A stretch of DNA of 10,655 bases, from assembly GCA_020833085.1 (NCBI GenBank), contig JAJHQY010000014.1, positions 1 to 10,655 of the forward strand, written 5' to 3'. Made by a program: the position numbers and the translations under genes. Positions 9,422 through 10,655 of this stretch are shown piece after piece (the first letter of the stretch is position 1; each line of letters starts with the position of its first letter). The notes below the pieces were generated by a model. That model did not search any database. It saw only the letters and a list, made by a program, of their open reading frames with translations, and had not been told where the DNA came from. This DNA comes from Desulfurococcaceae archaeon. Its GTDB lineage: Archaea; Thermoproteota; Thermoprotei_A; Sulfolobales; Desulfurococcaceae.

Positions 9422-9748
9422 GTGATTTCAAAGCCAGATCTAGTAAAAGCTCTCCAGGTAGCCGCGAGAACCGGTGATATTAAGTATGGTGCGCGAGAAG
9501 TTAAAAAACTAGTACTACACGGCAACGCCAAGGCAGTCGTCATAGCCAAGAACGCTCCACCAGACTTGAAGAGAGACATTATATATTACGCTAAGCTCAG
9601 TAACATTCCAGTCATAGTATTTGACGGCACAAACATGGAGCTTGGAGCCGTCATTGGGAGGCCTCACAGCGTCGCCGTACTAGCTATTATAAATCCCGGT
9701 CAATCGAATATATTAGAGCTGGCTACAAAGGTGAGTGCTTCTGAGTAA
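9422..9748 (+). CDS. rpl30e: Ribosomal protein L30e (L7Ae/L30e fold)
   Basis: With the preferred start this is a 108-residue protein of the L7Ae/L30e/S12e/Gadd45 RNA-binding superfamily, in the position that rpl30e occupies between rpoA2 and nusA in crenarchaeal polymerase operons. It keeps the fold's usual order: an N-terminal helix (PDLVKALQVAARTGDIKYG), a REVKKLVLHGNAKAVVIAKNAPPD segment, SNIPVIVFDGTNMELGAVIG, and RPHSVAVLAIINPGQS near the end. The role, kink-turn binding in the large ribosomal subunit, is from family knowledge. The start at GTG 9422 was chosen because GAGGGTGA ends 5 nt upstream; GTG 9413, three codons earlier, would begin inside that site and overlap rpoA2 by 8 nt. Confidence 0.9.
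   Translation: MISKPDLVKALQVAARTGDIKYGAREVKKLVLHGNAKAVVIAKNAPPDLKRDIIYYAKLSNIPVIVFDGTNMELGAVIGRPHSVAVLAIINPGQSNILELATKVSASE
9729..9734 (+). promoter_or_regulatory. Ribosome binding site of nusA
   Basis: AGGTGA abuts GTG 9735 with no spacer, but stands 6 nt before the in-frame CTG 9741. It lies inside the final codons of rpl30e. Confidence 0.55.
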
Positions 9749-10187
9749 AGCAAAGCCGAATGTGAAGATAACGGCCGATGAGTTCAGGTACATGGCTCTT
9801 TTCAGCGACTTGACAGGTGTCTCTGTTCGAGACTGTATTATTGAAAACGAAAATAACCGGATAATATTCCTAGTAGACCCGAGCGATATTGGAAAAGCCA
9901 TTGGGCCTAAGGGCTTTATAATCCAGAAGCTTAGAAGCCTGCTCAACAAGAACATTGAAGTAGTAGGCTACAGCGAGAACCTTGAGGAGCAAGTTAAGTA
10001 CGCACTAATGCCAGCTAGAGTTACAGGCGTGAAGCTAGTCAACAGGCCAGATGGCTCAAAAGTCCTCTACGTAGCCGTAGACCCAAAAGACAAGGCCATA
10101 GCAATTGGTAAAAATGGAAGAAATGTTCAGAGAGCGAAGTTAATACTTAAAAGGCACTTTGATATAGACTCGGTAATAATAGTGTAG
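9735..10187 (+). CDS. nusA: Archaeal NusA-like transcription factor
   Basis: The 150-residue protein is the short archaeal NusA, made of two KH RNA-binding domains without the S1 and polymerase-binding N-terminal domains of bacterial NusA. KH1 carries [13 protein letters not shown] (51-63, GPKG loop) and KH2 carries [13 protein letters not shown] (119-131, GKNG loop), followed by [17 protein letters not shown] to the end. The preceding [17 protein letters not shown] is typical of the family N-terminus. It is thought to act in transcription elongation or termination, and its place behind the polymerase genes is conserved in archaea. The start is uncertain: GTG 9735 touches the AGGTGA ribosome site, while CTG 9741, two codons later, has good spacing. 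I give the GTG because it is the conventional codon. Overlap with rpl30e is 14 nt, or 8 nt with CTG. Confidence 0.93.
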   Translation: MLLSKAKPNVKITADEFRYMALFSDLTGVSVRDCIIENENNRIIFLVDPSDIGKAIGPKGFIIQKLRSLLNKNIEVVGYSENLEEQVKYALMPARVTGVKLVNRPDGSKVLYVAVDPKDKAIAIGKNGRNVQRAKLILKRHFDIDSVIIV

Positions 10188-10192
10188 AGGTG
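10187..10192 (+). promoter_or_regulatory. Ribosome binding site of rps12
   Basis: GAGGTG begins on the last base of the nusA stop and ends 9 nt before GTG 10202. The in-frame GTG at 10190 is part of this site and so is an unlikely start. Confidence 0.6.
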
Positions 10193-10201
10193 CTTTGCGG
10201 A

Positions 10202-10648
10202 GTGCCCGGTAAAAAGGGGCCTAATGGACTATTCGCGGCGAGGAAGCTAATTAAGAAGAGAAAGAAGTTTAGGTGGTATCAGCGAGAGTACAAGAGGAGA
10301 GTACTGAGAAAGCAGGGACTACTAGAAGACCCACTAGAAGGAGCGCCGATGGCTAGAGGCATTGTACTAGAGAAAGTCGGTGTGGAGTCCCGTAAACCAA
10401 ACTCAGCTCTGAGAAAGTGTGTTAGAGTGCAGCTCGTTAAGAACGGCAAAGTAGTAACGGCGTTTGTTCCGTGGGACGGAGGCATAAATTACATTGACGA
10501 GCACGACGAGGTAATTATTGAGAAAATAGGCGGTACACTAGGAGGCGCTATGGGCGACATTCCAGGCGTAAAGTACAGAGTTGTAATGGTGAATGGTGTA
10601 TCCCTTAAAGCCCTGTGGCTAGGCAAGAAGCAAAAGCCCGTCAGGTAG
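10202..10648 (+). CDS. rps12: 30S ribosomal protein S12 (uS12)
   Basis: This 148-residue protein is archaeal S12, which sits at the decoding centre of the small ribosomal subunit. Recognisable parts are [19 protein letters not shown] (7-25), [18 protein letters not shown] (46-63), the decoding loop [14 protein letters not shown] (65-78) equivalent to the bacterial streptomycin-resistance loop, and [15 protein letters not shown] (114-128), with a basic tail. The start at GTG 10202 yields [11 protein letters not shown], matching the family's usual MPG N-terminus and length near 147. A GTG four codons upstream at 10190 would add MLCG and lies in the ribosome site. It follows nusA after 14 nt, and a ribosome site follows its stop. 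Confidence 0.96.
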   Translation: MPGKKGPNGLFAARKLIKKRKKFRWYQREYKRRVLRKQGLLEDPLEGAPMARGIVLEKVGVESRKPNSALRKCVRVQLVKNGKVVTAFVPWDGGINYIDEHDEVIIEKIGGTLGGAMGDIPGVKYRVVMVNGVSLKALWLGKKQKPVR

Positions 10649-10649
10649 T

Positions 10650-10654
10650 GGTGA
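10650..10654 (+). promoter_or_regulatory. Ribosome binding site of the next gene, probably rps7
   Basis: GGTGA occurs directly after the rps12 stop, at the edge of the window. In archaeal operons of this type rps7 normally follows rps12, so this is probably its ribosome site; the gene itself is outside the window. Confidence 0.45.
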
Positions 10655-10655
10655 C

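Noticed and set aside
9684..9695. TATA-like CTATTATAAATC inside rpl30e, about 40-50 nt before nusA
   Set aside because: It is explained by the L30e codons AIINPG, and no BRE-like or conserved flanking pattern is seen. An internal promoter is possible but unsupported.

Overview
The window comes from a crenarchaeon, most likely a hyperthermophile of the Desulfurococcales/Sulfolobales side of the Thermoproteia. The evidence is an Orc1-1/Cdc6-1 type initiator, an unsplit archaeal RpoB, the largest RNA polymerase subunit split into A' and A'', an intron-containing tRNA, TTTAAAA-type TATA boxes, GGTGA ribosome sites, and frequent AGA/AGG and ATA codons. The placement rests on remembered family features, not on a search.

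Layout. (1) Positions 1-1486, minus strand: the initiator gene orc1/cdc6 (296-1486), followed by the first 99 codons of a DUF99 (UPF0215) gene that leaves the window. The two overlap by a TTGA junction and look like one transcript from a probably leaderless promoter at about 1513-1519. (2) Positions 1544-1677, plus strand: a tRNA-Ala(GGC) gene with its own promoter and a 14-nt intron after the anticodon loop position 37. (3) Positions 1678-1819: the longest gene-free stretch (142 nt). It holds a small hairpin and the TATA box of the next operon, but no oligo-T terminator. (4) Positions 1820 to the end, plus strand: the conserved archaeal RNA polymerase operon rpoH-rpoB-rpoA1-rpoA2-rpl30e-nusA-rps12. 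It almost certainly continues past the window, since a GGTGA ribosome site sits in the last six bases, probably for rps7.

The plus-strand operon encodes the jaw (H) and the two halves of the catalytic core (B, A', A'') of RNA polymerase, then an L30e-family ribosomal protein, the two-KH-domain archaeal NusA and ribosomal protein S12. The genes are packed with overlaps or gaps of at most 14 nt, which points to translational coupling. All the large proteins keep their catalytic and zinc-binding residues, and I see no frameshift or truncation.

No new multi-gene system is visible. The points worth checking are small ones: the very short tRNA intron with a reduced bulge-helix-loop splice signal; three successive genes where a GTG lies inside the Shine-Dalgarno sequence and is easily mistaken for the start (in nusA this leaves CTG as the well-spaced candidate); a promoter motif shared by the tRNA gene and the polymerase operon; a six-codon upstream reading frame ending on the rpoH start; and the pairing of orc1 with DUF99.
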